Positions 1 through 8,826 of a stretch of 64,000 bases of DNA are shown here, piece after piece (positions within the stretch are counted from its first letter, which is position 1; each line of letters begins with the position of its first letter). The translations under genes and the position numbers were made by a program. The notes below the pieces were generated by a model. It was given only the letters and a program-made list of their open reading frames with translations. It was not told where the DNA came from and did no database searches. The stretch is from assembly GCA_049890215.1 (NCBI GenBank), contig JBMHBX010000012.1, forward strand, positions 1 to 64,000. Reading direction: 5' to 3'. The DNA comes from UBA685 sp049890215. Lineage in GTDB: Bacteria; Pseudomonadota; Alphaproteobacteria; Puniceispirillales; Puniceispirillaceae.

Positions 1-11
1 CCCTGTTTTTT

Positions 12-41
12 TCTGGTAAAATGTGAAATTCTGCCTATAAA
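12..41 (+). promoter_or_regulatory. possible argH promoter
   Basis: A TATAAA hexamer at 36-41 sits 26 bases upstream of the argH start codon. The matching -35 region (around 12-18, TCTGGTA) is poor. A clear AAGGAG ribosome site at 54-59 follows. The window begins too close to judge whether transcription enters from outside. Confidence 0.3.
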
Positions 42-67
42 TCATGTCCAGATAAGGAGCCTTTGTC

Positions 68-1474
68 ATGTCAAATACCAAAAAAGGTAAATCATCGATT
101 TGGGGTGGACGCTTTGCTGGTGGTCCTTCGCAACTTATGCAGGATATTAACGCATCTATCAGCTATGATCAAAAACTCTATGCACAAGATATCAGGGGAT
201 CAAAAGCGCATGCAACCATGCTCTGCGCTACAGGCATTCTGTCATCTCAAGATGAAGCCGCCATACTGAAGGGCTTATCGCAAATAGAACAAGAAATAGA
301 ATCTGGCGCCTTTTTGTTTGATAGCGCGCTTGAAGATATTCATATGAATATTGAAACAAGGCTATCTGAGCTGATTGGTGATGCAGCGCGCCGCCTTCAT
401 ACTGCGCGCTCACGCAATGATCAGGTAGCAACTGATTTGCGCCTGTGGCTAAGAGACAGGCTCGATGAAATTGACAATGCGCTTGGCCATTTGCAGCAAG
501 CCTTGCTCCTTCAGGCAGAAGCGCATGCAGATACCTTAATGCCGGGATTTACGCATTTACAAACAGCCCAACCAGTGACATTTGGCTTTCATCTGATGGC
601 CTATGTTGAGATGATTGGCCGTGACAGAGGGCGGATGGCTGATTGCCGGGCACGTGTGAATGAAAGCCCGCTTGGCGCAGCAGCGCTTGCAGGCACTTCA
701 TTTCCCATTGACCGTCATATGACAGCAAGCTCACTTGGCTTTTCGCGGCCAATGGAAAATGCCATGGACGCGGTCTCATCACGTGATTTTGCCATCGAAT
801 TTCTCAGCGCCAGTGCGATATGCGCCACTCATCTGTCACGTCTTGCAGAAGAGATCGTGATATGGTCAACAGACAGATTTGCCTTTATCACCTTATCAGA
901 TGCCTTCACAACAGGCTCTTCTATTATGCCACAAAAGCGTAATCCGGATGCTGCAGAGTTAGTGCGTGCCAAGCCAGGTCGTATCATGGGCGCTCTTGTC
1001 ACATTATTGACGATTCTCAAAGGCCTACCACTTGCCTATGGAAAAGATATGCAGGAAGACAAAGAGCCTGTCTTTGATGCAGAAGCTAATCTGATGCTGG
1101 CAATTACAGCGATGACAGGCATGATTTCTGATATGACTGCCAATCCGCAGGCAATGCGCGCCGCGCTGACAGCGGGTCATCCAACCGCAACAGATTTAGC
1201 GGATTTTATGGTACGTGAACTTGCCATGCCTTTCCGTGATGCGCATCATGCGTCCGGCTCAATTGTCGCCTTAGCTGATCAAAAAGGATGCACCTTAGAA
1301 GAGTTATCCTATGAGGAGATGGCTGAGGTTGAACCACGGCTAACAAAGGCTGTTATGGCCTGTTTATCAGTCGAAGACGCCGCAAGTGCCCGCACAAGCT
1401 TTGGCGGTACCGCACCCCAAGAAGTCAGACGCCAAATTGCACAAGCGCGTAAACAATATCGCCTTGATATATAA
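68..1474 (+). CDS. argH: argininosuccinate lyase
   Basis: Cytosolic last step of arginine synthesis: splits argininosuccinate into arginine and fumarate. The 468-residue product has the usual family length. The superfamily signature GSSIMPQKRNP lies at about residues 283-293, and the N-terminal WGGRF and RSRNDQ motifs are present. The start is ATG 68 after an AAGGAG ribosome site. It is the first gene of a rightward argH-lptM-lysA run, a common alphaproteobacterial order. The identification is secure. Confidence 0.97.
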   Translation: MSNTKKGKSSIWGGRFAGGPSQLMQDINASISYDQKLYAQDIRGSKAHATMLCATGILSSQDEAAILKGLSQIEQEIESGAFLFDSALEDIHMNIETRLSELIGDAARRLHTARSRNDQVATDLRLWLRDRLDEIDNALGHLQQALLLQAEAHADTLMPGFTHLQTAQPVTFGFHLMAYVEMIGRDRGRMADCRARVNESPLGAAALAGTSFPIDRHMTASSLGFSRPMENAMDAVSSRDFAIEFLSASAICATHLSRLAEEIVIWSTDRFAFITLSDAFTTGSSIMPQKRNPDAAELVRAKPGRIMGALVTLLTILKGLPLAYGKDMQEDKEPVFDAEANLMLAITAMTGMISDMTANPQAMRAALTAGHPTATDLADFMVRELAMPFRDAHHASGSIVALADQKGCTLEELSYEEMAEVEPRLTKAVMACLSVEDAASARTSFGGTAPQEVRRQIAQARKQYRLDI

Positions 1475-1492
1475 AATAAAGGAGCCCGTAAA

Positions 1493-1612
1493 ATGACAAT
1501 CACAAAAACCATCATAACGGCCCTTCTGGGATTAGGCTTATTGCTGAGCGTCTCTGCCTGTGGCAAACGTGGTGACCCGGTGCGCCCGTCAGAGGTCGAA
1601 CAGGCCTCATAA
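1493..1612 (+). CDS. lptM: LptM-like small lipoprotein
   Basis: A 39-residue lipoprotein precursor, easy to miss because of its size. It has Lys at position 5, a hydrophobic stretch, and a lipobox V-S-A-C with the acylated Cys at residue 23, followed by GKRGDP. In many Proteobacteria a tiny lipoprotein of this kind (YifL, renamed LptM, linked to maturation of the LPS translocon LptDE) sits between argH and lysA. A ribosome site (AAGGAG) precedes ATG 1493. Position, length and lipobox all agree. The LptM function is inferred from the family and was not tested here. Confidence 0.82.
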   Translation: MTITKTIITALLGLGLLLSVSACGKRGDPVRPSEVEQAS

Positions 1613-1637
1613 CCCCTATCATCAAAAGAGATAACAG

Positions 1638-2897
1638 ATGGCTTTTTCCTATGATAAAAACGGCGCCTTGCTGATAGATGGCATTGAGGCTGCGTCATTG
1701 GCACAAGATTATGGCACCCCGTTATATGTCTATTCAGCTGATGGCCTGACAGATTATTTTAACGCCTTTCAAAAAGCCGTATCGCCTGTGAATGGCAAAG
1801 TGCATTTTGCGGTCAAAGCCAATTCAAATCTGGCCATTTTATCGTTATTGGCAGAACAAGGTGCCGGCGCTGACATTGTCTCTGGCGGTGAATTATTACG
1901 CGCATTAAGTGCCGGGATTTCTGCCAAAAATATTGTTTTTTCAGGTGTCGGCAAAACAGATGATGAAATCCGTCTGGCCCTGTCACGCAATATCGGCCAG
2001 ATTAACGCTGAATCTATTGCTGAAATTCACCGTATTGAGGCCATTGCCAAAGAATGGGGCTTACGCGCGCCTGTGGCTATTCGCGTGAACCCTGACATTG
2101 ATGCCAAGAGCCATGAGAAAATATCAACCGGCCAAAAATCAACCAAATTCGGCATTGCGCTTGATACAGGCGAAGCAGAAGAGATTTATGCTTATATTCA
2201 CCACTCAGACCATCTGATTGCCAGAGGGCTTGCGGTCCATATTGGCTCACAATTAACTGACCTTGCGCCTTTCAAAAAGGCCTATGAGACGTTAATTGAG
2301 GTGGCTGATTCATATCGTGCCAAAGGGTTTGATGTGCCATCTCTTGATTTAGGGGGCGGCCTTGGGGTGGATTACCACAATGATGGCAGACCTGATTTTG
2401 AGAGCTATGGCGCGTTGGTGACCTCTTTGTTTTCCGGTACTGATTATGAACTTGGCTTTGAGCCTGGCAGGTCTATTGCGGCAGATAATGGCTTATTACT
2501 ATCCTCTGTGCTTTATACAAAGCCTGGCGGGGATAAAGATTTTATCATCATTGATGCGGCCATGAATGATTTGATTCGCCCAACCTTATATGAAGCGCAT
2601 CACCGCATTGAGCCTGTCCAGCAGTCAAACAGACCATCACGCATAAGTGACATTGTCGGTCCGGTTTGTGAAACAGGTGATTATCTTGCCAAAGGGCGCG
2701 ATTTCCCGCAGATGGAATCAGGCGAGCTGATCGCTGTTTTTAATGCCGGCGCCTATGGCTCTGTGATGGCCTCTAATTATAACACCAGAGCGCATCCTGC
2801 TGAAATCCTGATTCATCAGGACAAGGTGCATGTCATCAAGCCGCGCAAGGCCATCGAACAATTGCTGGAAGATGAATATAACCCGTTTCAGAACTAG
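1638..2897 (+). CDS. lysA: diaminopimelate decarboxylase
   Basis: PLP enzyme that decarboxylates meso-diaminopimelate to L-lysine. The 419-residue product has the normal length. The PLP lysine is Lys60 in HFAVKANSN. The glycine-rich phosphate-binding loop (LDLGGGLG) and the C-terminal CETGD and AYG motifs that complete the dimer active site are present. It follows lptM by 25 bases in the same direction. Its TAG stop overlaps the last codons of the convergent zinc-ribbon gene by 4 bases. DapF and Asd, other enzymes of this pathway, are also encoded in the window. Confidence 0.97.
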   Translation: MAFSYDKNGALLIDGIEAASLAQDYGTPLYVYSADGLTDYFNAFQKAVSPVNGKVHFAVKANSNLAILSLLAEQGAGADIVSGGELLRALSAGISAKNIVFSGVGKTDDEIRLALSRNIGQINAESIAEIHRIEAIAKEWGLRAPVAIRVNPDIDAKSHEKISTGQKSTKFGIALDTGEAEEIYAYIHHSDHLIARGLAVHIGSQLTDLAPFKKAYETLIEVADSYRAKGFDVPSLDLGGGLGVDYHNDGRPDFESYGALVTSLFSGTDYELGFEPGRSIAADNGLLLSSVLYTKPGGDKDFIIIDAAMNDLIRPTLYEAHHRIEPVQQSNRPSRISDIVGPVCETGDYLAKGRDFPQMESGELIAVFNAGAYGSVMASNYNTRAHPAEILIHQDKVHVIKPRKAIEQLLEDEYNPFQN

Positions 2898-3493
2898 CCG
2901 GATGAATCTGTCAGCCTGATCGCCAGAGGCACAACTGTGATCTCAGCTTGTTCTGTCTCTTCGATGGTGATTTGCAAAAAGAAATCAGTCGCCTCCCCTG
3001 CTTCGATAAATGCCTGTGATGGTTGCATTCTTTGTGTATGAAGCATCACCCCATCTGCATCTGAAATCGTTAATTGCAATGGCGCAGCATGTGTACGCAA
3101 TCCTGATATATTGGCCAAAAACCCACTGATCCGCAAAGTATCACCTGCATAGCTTGCTTTGAGGTCGCGTATCTCAAGCTTGTCAAGATCAGGGCGTATC
3201 GCAAGGCCTGTCATATCAAATATACCAATCGTTGATGGCACATAGGCGGTGATCACTCCGCGATTAAAACTAAGCAAACTGACACATAAAACCAGAGCGG
3301 CGCATAAAATGACCGGCCATCTTAAGATGGAAAAAGACTCACGAATCAGGCGCGGTTCCACAGGATCTTCAGCGCCGACATCAGGTGCCCAGACATGTTT
3401 ACAGACTGAACATCTGACTTGTTGTCCGGGTGTTTTTAACTGCGCCGATTCGATTCGGAAAATTGTCTCACAATTCTCGCATGTTAACAGCAT
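2894..3493 (-). CDS. zinc-ribbon membrane protein, MJ0042/DUF3426
   Basis: A protein of about 199 residues. It begins with an MJ0042-type zinc ribbon: Cys5, Cys8, Cys28 and Cys31 in CENC...CSVC. One transmembrane helix follows at about residues 54-76 (WPVILCAALVLCVSLLSF). The C-terminal domain is DUF3426-like and predicted to be periplasmic (LRISGFLANISG). I chose the ATG at 3493 because the zinc ribbon starts four residues later, as in the family. An in-frame ATG at 3544 would add 17 residues. Function is unknown. In relatives the gene often lies beside ftsEX, which are absent here. Confidence 0.8.
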   Translation of the reverse strand: MLLTCENCETIFRIESAQLKTPGQQVRCSVCKHVWAPDVGAEDPVEPRLIRESFSILRWPVILCAALVLCVSLLSFNRGVITAYVPSTIGIFDMTGLAIRPDLDKLEIRDLKASYAGDTLRISGFLANISGLRTHAAPLQLTISDADGVMLHTQRMQPSQAFIEAGEATDFFLQITIEETEQAEITVVPLAIRLTDSSG

Positions 3494-3675
3494 TATCAAA
3501 AACCATCTGCTTGAGTAAGGCAACATAGTGAAAGGGCATTTCACGACCTTGCCTGTTTTTACTTCTGTTGAGTATATTTACCATTTAGCATAAAGGCTAG
3601 ATGGTTTTATGGTTTGTGCCTTGATAGCCCAAATCCCAAAAATAAAACAATAATTTGTCAAAAAAGGGCATTGTT

Positions 3676-4281
3676 GTGAATATGCAAAAAAACACACAAC
3701 AAAAGATGATGATGAGTGTTGTCACTTTGCTCATTATCTCAGGGCTGTTTATCAGCGCCCTTCAGCATTTTGTGCTGACTTTGCCAAAACAGCCTTTGCA
3801 TACCACAAAGGCAGATGGCATCGTTGTCACCACAGGAGGACAGGGGCGCCTGCGCACAGGCCTTGACCTTTTGCAGGCCGGCAAAGCCCCACATTTATTA
3901 TTAAGCGGGGTTGGTCAGGGAATTACAAAACAGATGATTGCACAATCAATGACCTTGTCTGCCACGGACAAACAGGCTTTGCATTGTTGTGTGACACTTG
4001 AATTTCAGGCAGGTGATACGCTTGGCAATGCCATCGCCACAAGGCAATGGGCACAAACCCATCAGGTGAACCGGTTTTTCCTTGTCACCTCTGCCTATCA
4101 TATGCCACGCGCCACTCTGGAATTTTCCGCTCTTATGCCAGATAAGACCATCATTGCCTTTCCTGTGGTCGCACCTGACCTGATCGGCACATCATGGTAT
4201 AGTGATTGGGCGACTTTCAGGCTTTATTTGCGCGAATTCTTAAAATATAGCTGGCGGCGCGGCGCGCTTCTCTTTGGCTGA
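3676..4281 (+). CDS. YdcF-family (DUF218) membrane protein
   Basis: A product of about 201 residues. It has an N-terminal transmembrane anchor (SVVTLLIISGLFISAL) and a DUF218/YdcF domain: ADGIVVTTGG, then RLRTGLDLLQAGKAPHLLLSG, and a conserved TSAYHMPRA segment. YdcF-like proteins act at the cell envelope, and the E. coli homologue binds SAM, but no reaction is settled. An AAAAAGGG ribosome site at 3661-3668 fits GTG 3676 best. ATG 3682 and TTG 3655 are in-frame alternatives. It converges on tyrC with a 23-base gap. Confidence 0.82.
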   Translation: MNMQKNTQQKMMMSVVTLLIISGLFISALQHFVLTLPKQPLHTTKADGIVVTTGGQGRLRTGLDLLQAGKAPHLLLSGVGQGITKQMIAQSMTLSATDKQALHCCVTLEFQAGDTLGNAIATRQWAQTHQVNRFFLVTSAYHMPRATLEFSALMPDKTIIAFPVVAPDLIGTSWYSDWATFRLYLREFLKYSWRRGALLFG

Positions 4282-4304
4282 TACAGACATCAAAAATGAT
4301 GATA

Positions 4305-5180
4305 TCAGTCCTGCCCTGCTTCGATGATGGATTTTCGAATCGATCTTGTGCGGGTGAATAAATCAAATAATTTATCCCCTTCCTGCCATCTGATCGCACG
4401 TTGTAAATAGCTGAGATCTTCATTAAATCTCTGCAGCATTTCAAGAACAGCTTCATCATTATTCAAAAACACATCACGCCACATCACAGGATCAGAGGCG
4501 GCAATGCGCGTAAAATCGCGAAAGCCAGAGGCAGAAAACCGAATCACATCTTCTTTGAGATCTGATTCTAAATCAACCGCGGTGCCCACAATGGTATAAG
4601 CAATCAAATGCGGCAAATGAGAGGTTATGGCAACAACACGGTCATGATAATGCGAGTCCATCTCTTCGACCATTGCCCCAAGCCTGGTCAGAAACGCAGA
4701 CATCTCATCAATTTTTGCTCTTGGTGCCCCTTCTGGCACAACAAGCCAATAGCGCCCCTCAAACAAGCTCGCAAAGCCGGCAGACGGACCTGAAAATTCT
4801 GTTCCTGCCATAGGATGGCTTGGGATGAAATGGCAATTATCTGGCACAAAGGGTGACACATCACGAATGACAGATCTCTTGGTAGAGCCTGTATCAGTGA
4901 TAACTGTCTCAGGCTTCAGATGGGCAGCCATCTCTTTCATGACGCTTTGCATCGCGCCCACCGGTACTGCCATGATAACAAAATCAGCCTCTGCCACTGC
5001 TTCTGCTATGCTATTTGAGACCTCATGACCAATCCCAAGCGCGCGCGCCTCATCACGAGCGCTCGCTGATATATCATAACAGCTAATGATAGTCGCTAAT
5101 TGTTTATGTTTTGCTGCAATGGCAACAGACGCGCCTACAAGACCAATCCCAATGACCGCTACTTTGTCATAAATTATCAT
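4305..5180 (-). CDS. tyrC: prephenate/arogenate dehydrogenase
   Basis: Catalyses the NAD(P)-dependent oxidative decarboxylation of prephenate or arogenate in tyrosine synthesis. The 291-residue product opens with a Rossmann motif GIGLVG at residues 11-16. TDTGSTK and the substrate-site segment SHPMAGTEFSG follow. Which substrate is preferred cannot be read from the sequence. Its ATG overlaps the hisC stop by 4 bases (ATGA), so the two are probably translationally coupled. Genes of this type beside hisC are standard in Alphaproteobacteria. Confidence 0.93.
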   Translation of the reverse strand: MIIYDKVAVIGIGLVGASVAIAAKHKQLATIISCYDISASARDEARALGIGHEVSNSIAEAVAEADFVIMAVPVGAMQSVMKEMAAHLKPETVITDTGSTKRSVIRDVSPFVPDNCHFIPSHPMAGTEFSGPSAGFASLFEGRYWLVVPEGAPRAKIDEMSAFLTRLGAMVEEMDSHYHDRVVAITSHLPHLIAYTIVGTAVDLESDLKEDVIRFSASGFRDFTRIAASDPVMWRDVFLNNDEAVLEMLQRFNEDLSYLQRAIRWQEGDKLFDLFTRTRSIRKSIIEAGQD

Positions 5181-6277
5181 TCATTATCAGCTTTCATAAA
5201 GGCAGCAAAAGAAGACAGCACAACTTCCATTTCATCATCAGTACCAATCGACATGCGCAGATAATCACCCAGCTTATAGGGAGTCATTTCGCGCAATAAA
5301 ATATGGCGCTTTGCCATAAAGGCCAGAGCCTGACTGGCGGTTGGCCCGTTATGAGCTGTAAAATCAATTAAGAAGAAATTCGCAGAAGACGGGTGAACCG
5401 TCAGGCCAATCTCTGCCATACGCTTTGGAAAAGCGTCTTGCCATTTTGCATTATGAGCTAAGCTTTTCTCCTGAAAATCCACATCTTCTATCGCTGCAAT
5501 ACCAAGTGCAGTTGCCACTGAATTGATCGAAAAAGGTGGCCTGATAGAAGCAAGCACATCACGAATATCATCCGGAAAATAGCCCCATCCCAAACGCTGA
5601 GCAGCAAGACCATGCATTTTTGAAAAAGTCCGGAACATCACCACATTGTCATTATCTTCGACCATACGCGCTGCATAAGACATCCCGTCAGCCACATATT
5701 CAGCATAAGCCCAGTCAAGCACCAATATCACATGGCCCGGCAAGCCGGCATGAAGACGGCGCACCTCTGCCTCGCTTATCATTGTGCCAGTCGGATTATT
5801 GGGATTGGCAAGAAACACAATTTTTGTCCGGTCTGTGACCGCGGCCAATATATTATCAACACTCACCGTCAGGCCGTCATCTGCTGCTACGACCGGCACA
5901 CCGCCTGCAATCGTTGTTGCCTGCGGGAATACCAAAAAGCCATATTGGGTATGAATCGCCTCATCACCATTATCAAGATAAGCAAGACAAATCAGACCAA
6001 TTAATTCATCAGACCCGTTCGCCGTCAGAATCTGGCTGGCAGACAAGCCATAGCGGTCGGCAATCGCATTATGAAGTTCAGCTGATTGCGGCACATTATA
6101 GTGATTTATCTGAAATGGCGCTTTGCGCAAAGCCTCCTCAACCTTAGGAGACCATCCAAGGGCACCTTCATTGGCAGATAAGCGAATTGGTTTCACATCC
6201 GCAACTTTGCCAAGCGCAGGACGATAAGACGCAAGTGATGCAACCGCATTTTTTGGTGTTGGTTTTACAGTGACCAT
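5177..6277 (-). CDS. hisC: histidinol-phosphate aminotransferase
   Basis: Fold-type I PLP aminotransferase of 366 residues. The PLP lysine is Lys220 in RTFSKMHG. ANPNNPTG at about 160 and a C-terminal Arg (YLRMSIG) that binds substrate carboxylate are present. The main role is the aminotransfer from glutamate to imidazole acetol phosphate in histidine synthesis. Its place between a chorismate mutase and tyrC suggests that it may also transaminate prephenate or aromatic keto acids, as some HisC proteins do; that is inference. It begins 33 bases downstream of the chorismate mutase stop. Confidence 0.92.
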   Translation of the reverse strand: MVTVKPTPKNAVASLASYRPALGKVADVKPIRLSANEGALGWSPKVEEALRKAPFQINHYNVPQSAELHNAIADRYGLSASQILTANGSDELIGLICLAYLDNGDEAIHTQYGFLVFPQATTIAGGVPVVAADDGLTVSVDNILAAVTDRTKIVFLANPNNPTGTMISEAEVRRLHAGLPGHVILVLDWAYAEYVADGMSYAARMVEDNDNVVMFRTFSKMHGLAAQRLGWGYFPDDIRDVLASIRPPFSINSVATALGIAAIEDVDFQEKSLAHNAKWQDAFPKRMAEIGLTVHPSSANFFLIDFTAHNGPTASQALAFMAKRHILLREMTPYKLGDYLRMSIGTDDEMEVVLSSFAAFMKADNE

Positions 6278-6310
6278 CTATTTTCACCATTATTTATTCC
6301 AAGACAGGAA

Positions 6311-7021
6311 TCATGAGATTGTTAGTGGGCGCGGATATTGTCCCACGATTACCCCGCAAGGTAAAGTGCCATCACTATCTTGTTTACCAAGATGATGGCA
6401 ACTGCCATCCTCACCATATATCACAATGATATCATCCCCGGAATCTGCCGGCATATCGCGGCAGATAATATAACCGCGCTGTGCGGCTGGCAGCTGCAAA
6501 AACCCAATGGAAGCAGCGATGAAACAGCCTGTCCCATCTGTGCCTGTTTCCCCTAACTCAGTAATGATCCCTGGCAGCTCATCTTGCGTTATGATAACAC
6601 AATCAGCTTGCTTGCTTTTCAGACATGCCAGCGCAGATAACACATCAGCCTTTGGCAGGCATTGCATATAACCAGCGCTGTGATAATCTGCCAACTGGCC
6701 TGCCTCATGGCTGTGCGCAATGGTATAATCTGGTTTTTGTTCAGCGATACTTGCTGAAATGATATGGCGCCACAACCCCATGATAAGCCGCGGGTCAATA
6801 GGAGGGTGAGAGGCAATCAGATTGCGCAATAAACTCACCTCTCTGTCAGGGCGAAACACATTTGAGCCCAGCACCTTTTTGGTCGCAATTTGCCGCGATA
6901 ATGCCTGACGCGCCTCTAATCTTTGCAACAACTCATTATCAATGGCGTCAATTTTACCACGCAACGACTCTAAACTCGTCTCAGGCGCGGTTTTTTCTGC
7001 ATTTGATGAATGGTCTGACAT
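6311..7021 (-). CDS. chorismate mutase (AroQ) with extra C-terminal domain
   Basis: Converts chorismate to prephenate for phenylalanine and tyrosine. Residues about 15-100 form the helical AroQ domain (LRGKIDAIDNELLQRLEAR, RQIATKK, then FRPDREVSLLR). A further roughly 135 residues follow that lack the TRF and ESRP motifs of prephenate dehydratase, so this does not look like a bifunctional PheA. ATG 7021 fits the domain start. An in-frame ATG at 7069 would add 16 residues of unlikely sequence. It is the first gene of a leftward aromatic/histidine run with hisC and tyrC. Confidence 0.85.
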   Translation of the reverse strand: MSDHSSNAEKTAPETSLESLRGKIDAIDNELLQRLEARQALSRQIATKKVLGSNVFRPDREVSLLRNLIASHPPIDPRLIMGLWRHIISASIAEQKPDYTIAHSHEAGQLADYHSAGYMQCLPKADVLSALACLKSKQADCVIITQDELPGIITELGETGTDGTGCFIAASIGFLQLPAAQRGYIICRDMPADSGDDIIVIYGEDGSCHHLGKQDSDGTLPCGVIVGQYPRPLTIS

Positions 7022-7110
7022 AAGATAATGGCACTTTCTGTTTTGCTTATTGCAGCTGACACTTGCCACAATAATCTGCCAGAAAACAAGCCATTTGACC
7101 AGAAATTTGA

Positions 7111-7857
7111 CTAGCCGTCATCACAGCCTGTCACATAAGAAGAGGACATAGCAGGCTTGATCGCAGGCACCTTACCAGGAGAGAGCGAGGGTATCAGCAC
7201 AGCTTTGTCTCTGGCCTTTGTTGCATAACGTAATTTGCTTGCCCTGATGATGATCATGCCACCAAATAAGCCCCACCCGTAATGGCCGCACCGATCTGTA
7301 AAATCAGCCAGCTTCATAGGCAGGTGAAGCAGGCGTGGCGGCACAAATAAACCACGTCTGACATCAATAATATGAAAGCCTGTTTTTGAGAGCCATTTAC
7401 CAATCTGTCCCTTGGAAAAAGGTCGCCCATGGCCAAGAGGCGTGCTGTCATCTCTGACCCACAGGCTGGCGCGATTAGGCACCATCAACAATAATTCACC
7501 TGCGCTGACCAACACGCGATTGGCTTCTGATAAACACGCCTCACCGTCAAAACAATATTCAAGCCCGTGACACATGATGACCTGATTCAGTGATTCGGTT
7601 GCGATTGGCCAGGCATCAGAGGCCACACTAGCACTCATCACACCATCACTGCCGCCATGCGCCAATGCGCCCATTTCACGCGGTATCAGCACAGGCGGCA
7701 CAGCCGATGGCAAACACATAAAAGGATACCCAAATCCTAATCTGTCAATTTTGGCCTCAAGATGAAGCGCGGGCTGAATGATCCGCCGCAAAAAATACGC
7801 CACCCTGTGGCCTGCCGCGCTATGATAAAAATCATCAAGATAAGCGATTTCAGACAT
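7111..7857 (-). CDS. SAM-dependent methyltransferase, class I
   Basis: A product of about 248 residues. It resembles alphaproteobacterial methyltransferases of the Methyltransf_11 group that start with a DDFYHSAAG-like motif. A motif region around VIMCHGLEYCFD is followed by LSEANRVLVSAGELLLMVPNR and then PFSKGQIGKWL. The glycine-rich SAM loop is weak. The substrate is unknown. I prefer ATG 7857 because the family motif begins a few residues later; the upstream ATG 7911 is also possible. It is divergent from phaR. Confidence 0.75.
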   Translation of the reverse strand: MSEIAYLDDFYHSAAGHRVAYFLRRIIQPALHLEAKIDRLGFGYPFMCLPSAVPPVLIPREMGALAHGGSDGVMSASVASDAWPIATESLNQVIMCHGLEYCFDGEACLSEANRVLVSAGELLLMVPNRASLWVRDDSTPLGHGRPFSKGQIGKWLSKTGFHIIDVRRGLFVPPRLLHLPMKLADFTDRCGHYGWGLFGGMIIIRASKLRYATKARDKAVLIPSLSPGKVPAIKPAMSSSYVTGCDDG

Positions 7858-8008
7858 AGCCTCTATTTTTGACTGAGGTATTTTATCTTGTTCTGGCAAA
7901 ATGCTGGCCATGATGAGTTACTCTTTTGCAAAAACCTGTCTTTGCATGCTAGCGTGTTTTCAGAAATACGTGCAACCACTTCAATAACCAAGCAGCTTTG
8001 TTCCTGTC

Positions 8009-8422
8009 ATGCCTGTTACCGAGATTAAAAAATATGCTAATCGCCGGCTATATGATACGGCCGCCTCAAGCTATATTACGTTGCAGGATGTTGCTCACCT
8101 CATCCAAAAGGGCCGCAAGGTCAAGATTAGCGATGCCAAAACAGGCGAAGATCTGACAAGTGCGACTTTGCTTCAAATCATGACTGAAATTCATAATGAG
8201 GGCACCAGAATCCTGTCACCAACCGCTCTGTCTTTGCTGATCGCCTATGATAAAGATGAGACGCGCATGGCGCTTTCAGCCTATATTGACGAAGCGCTTA
8301 GCCGCTTTGATGAAGAACATGACAGCCTTATTAACACAGATCATCAGAACCAAAAGGCGATTGAAGAGATACGCTCTGCGCTCAGGCAATTAACAACCGC
8401 TTTTGCCAAATGGGATCGCTAG
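8009..8422 (+). CDS. phaR: PHA synthesis repressor PhaR
   Basis: A 137-residue DNA-binding regulator. The N-terminal PHB/PHA accumulation regulator domain is clear: IKKYANRRLYDT, SSYITL, then GEDLTSATLLQI. PhaR proteins bind polyhydroxyalkanoate and repress phasin and related genes when granules are absent. No pha genes lie nearby, so it probably acts elsewhere. It ends one base before the stop of the convergent folB gene. Confidence 0.9.
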   Translation: MPVTEIKKYANRRLYDTAASSYITLQDVAHLIQKGRKVKISDAKTGEDLTSATLLQIMTEIHNEGTRILSPTALSLLIAYDKDETRMALSAYIDEALSRFDEEHDSLINTDHQNQKAIEEIRSALRQLTTAFAKWDR

Positions 8423-8423
8423 G

Positions 8424-8813
8424 CTAGCGCTGAATATTCGATAGCTGATAGGCCGCTTCTTTGCAATTATCATAAATATCCGGCTTAGATGTGCGCACAG
8501 ATGCCTGAATGACCTCCGGCAAGCTTAACATCTTGTCAAAAAGAGCACGCGCCAATGTTTCCTGCAAATCAAAATGACGGGCACTTGTAATCGCCATAAC
8601 ACTGTCACGAATCATATCATAATCAAGCCCGTCACCAATGATATCTGTTCTCGGCTCTGTTCGTGGATCAAGCACCACCTCTACATCAATTACAACGCGT
8701 TGTTTGTTTTTGCGTTCATGATCATAAATACCAATAGACGCCACAACTTCGATTTCTGTTACAAAAAACCGGCGACTTGGCAGATTTGTCTCTGGCTGAG
8801 CTTTATTTGTCAT
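8424..8813 (-). CDS. folB: dihydroneopterin aldolase
   Basis: A product of about 129 residues of the FolB family, which forms 6-hydroxymethyl-dihydropterin in folate synthesis. The family segment ASIGIYDHERKNKQRVVIDVEV and the later DYDMIRDSV are present. ATG 8813 has a GGAT ribosome site. The in-frame ATG 8843 would overlap the upstream HAD gene by 17 bases. The Tyr in GIYDHE matches the usual position of the GxxxxE family motif. It lies downstream of the HAD gene and may share its transcript. Confidence 0.88.
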   Translation of the reverse strand: MTNKAQPETNLPSRRFFVTEIEVVASIGIYDHERKNKQRVVIDVEVVLDPRTEPRTDIIGDGLDYDMIRDSVMAITSARHFDLQETLARALFDKMLSLPEVIQASVRTSKPDIYDNCKEAAYQLSNIQR

Positions 8814-8826
8814 TACATATCCAATC

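Noticed and set aside
1309..1704. Open frame of 131 codons on the - strand over the argH-lysA gap
   Set aside because: It is antisense to the end of argH, the lipoprotein gene and the start of lysA, and has no motif.
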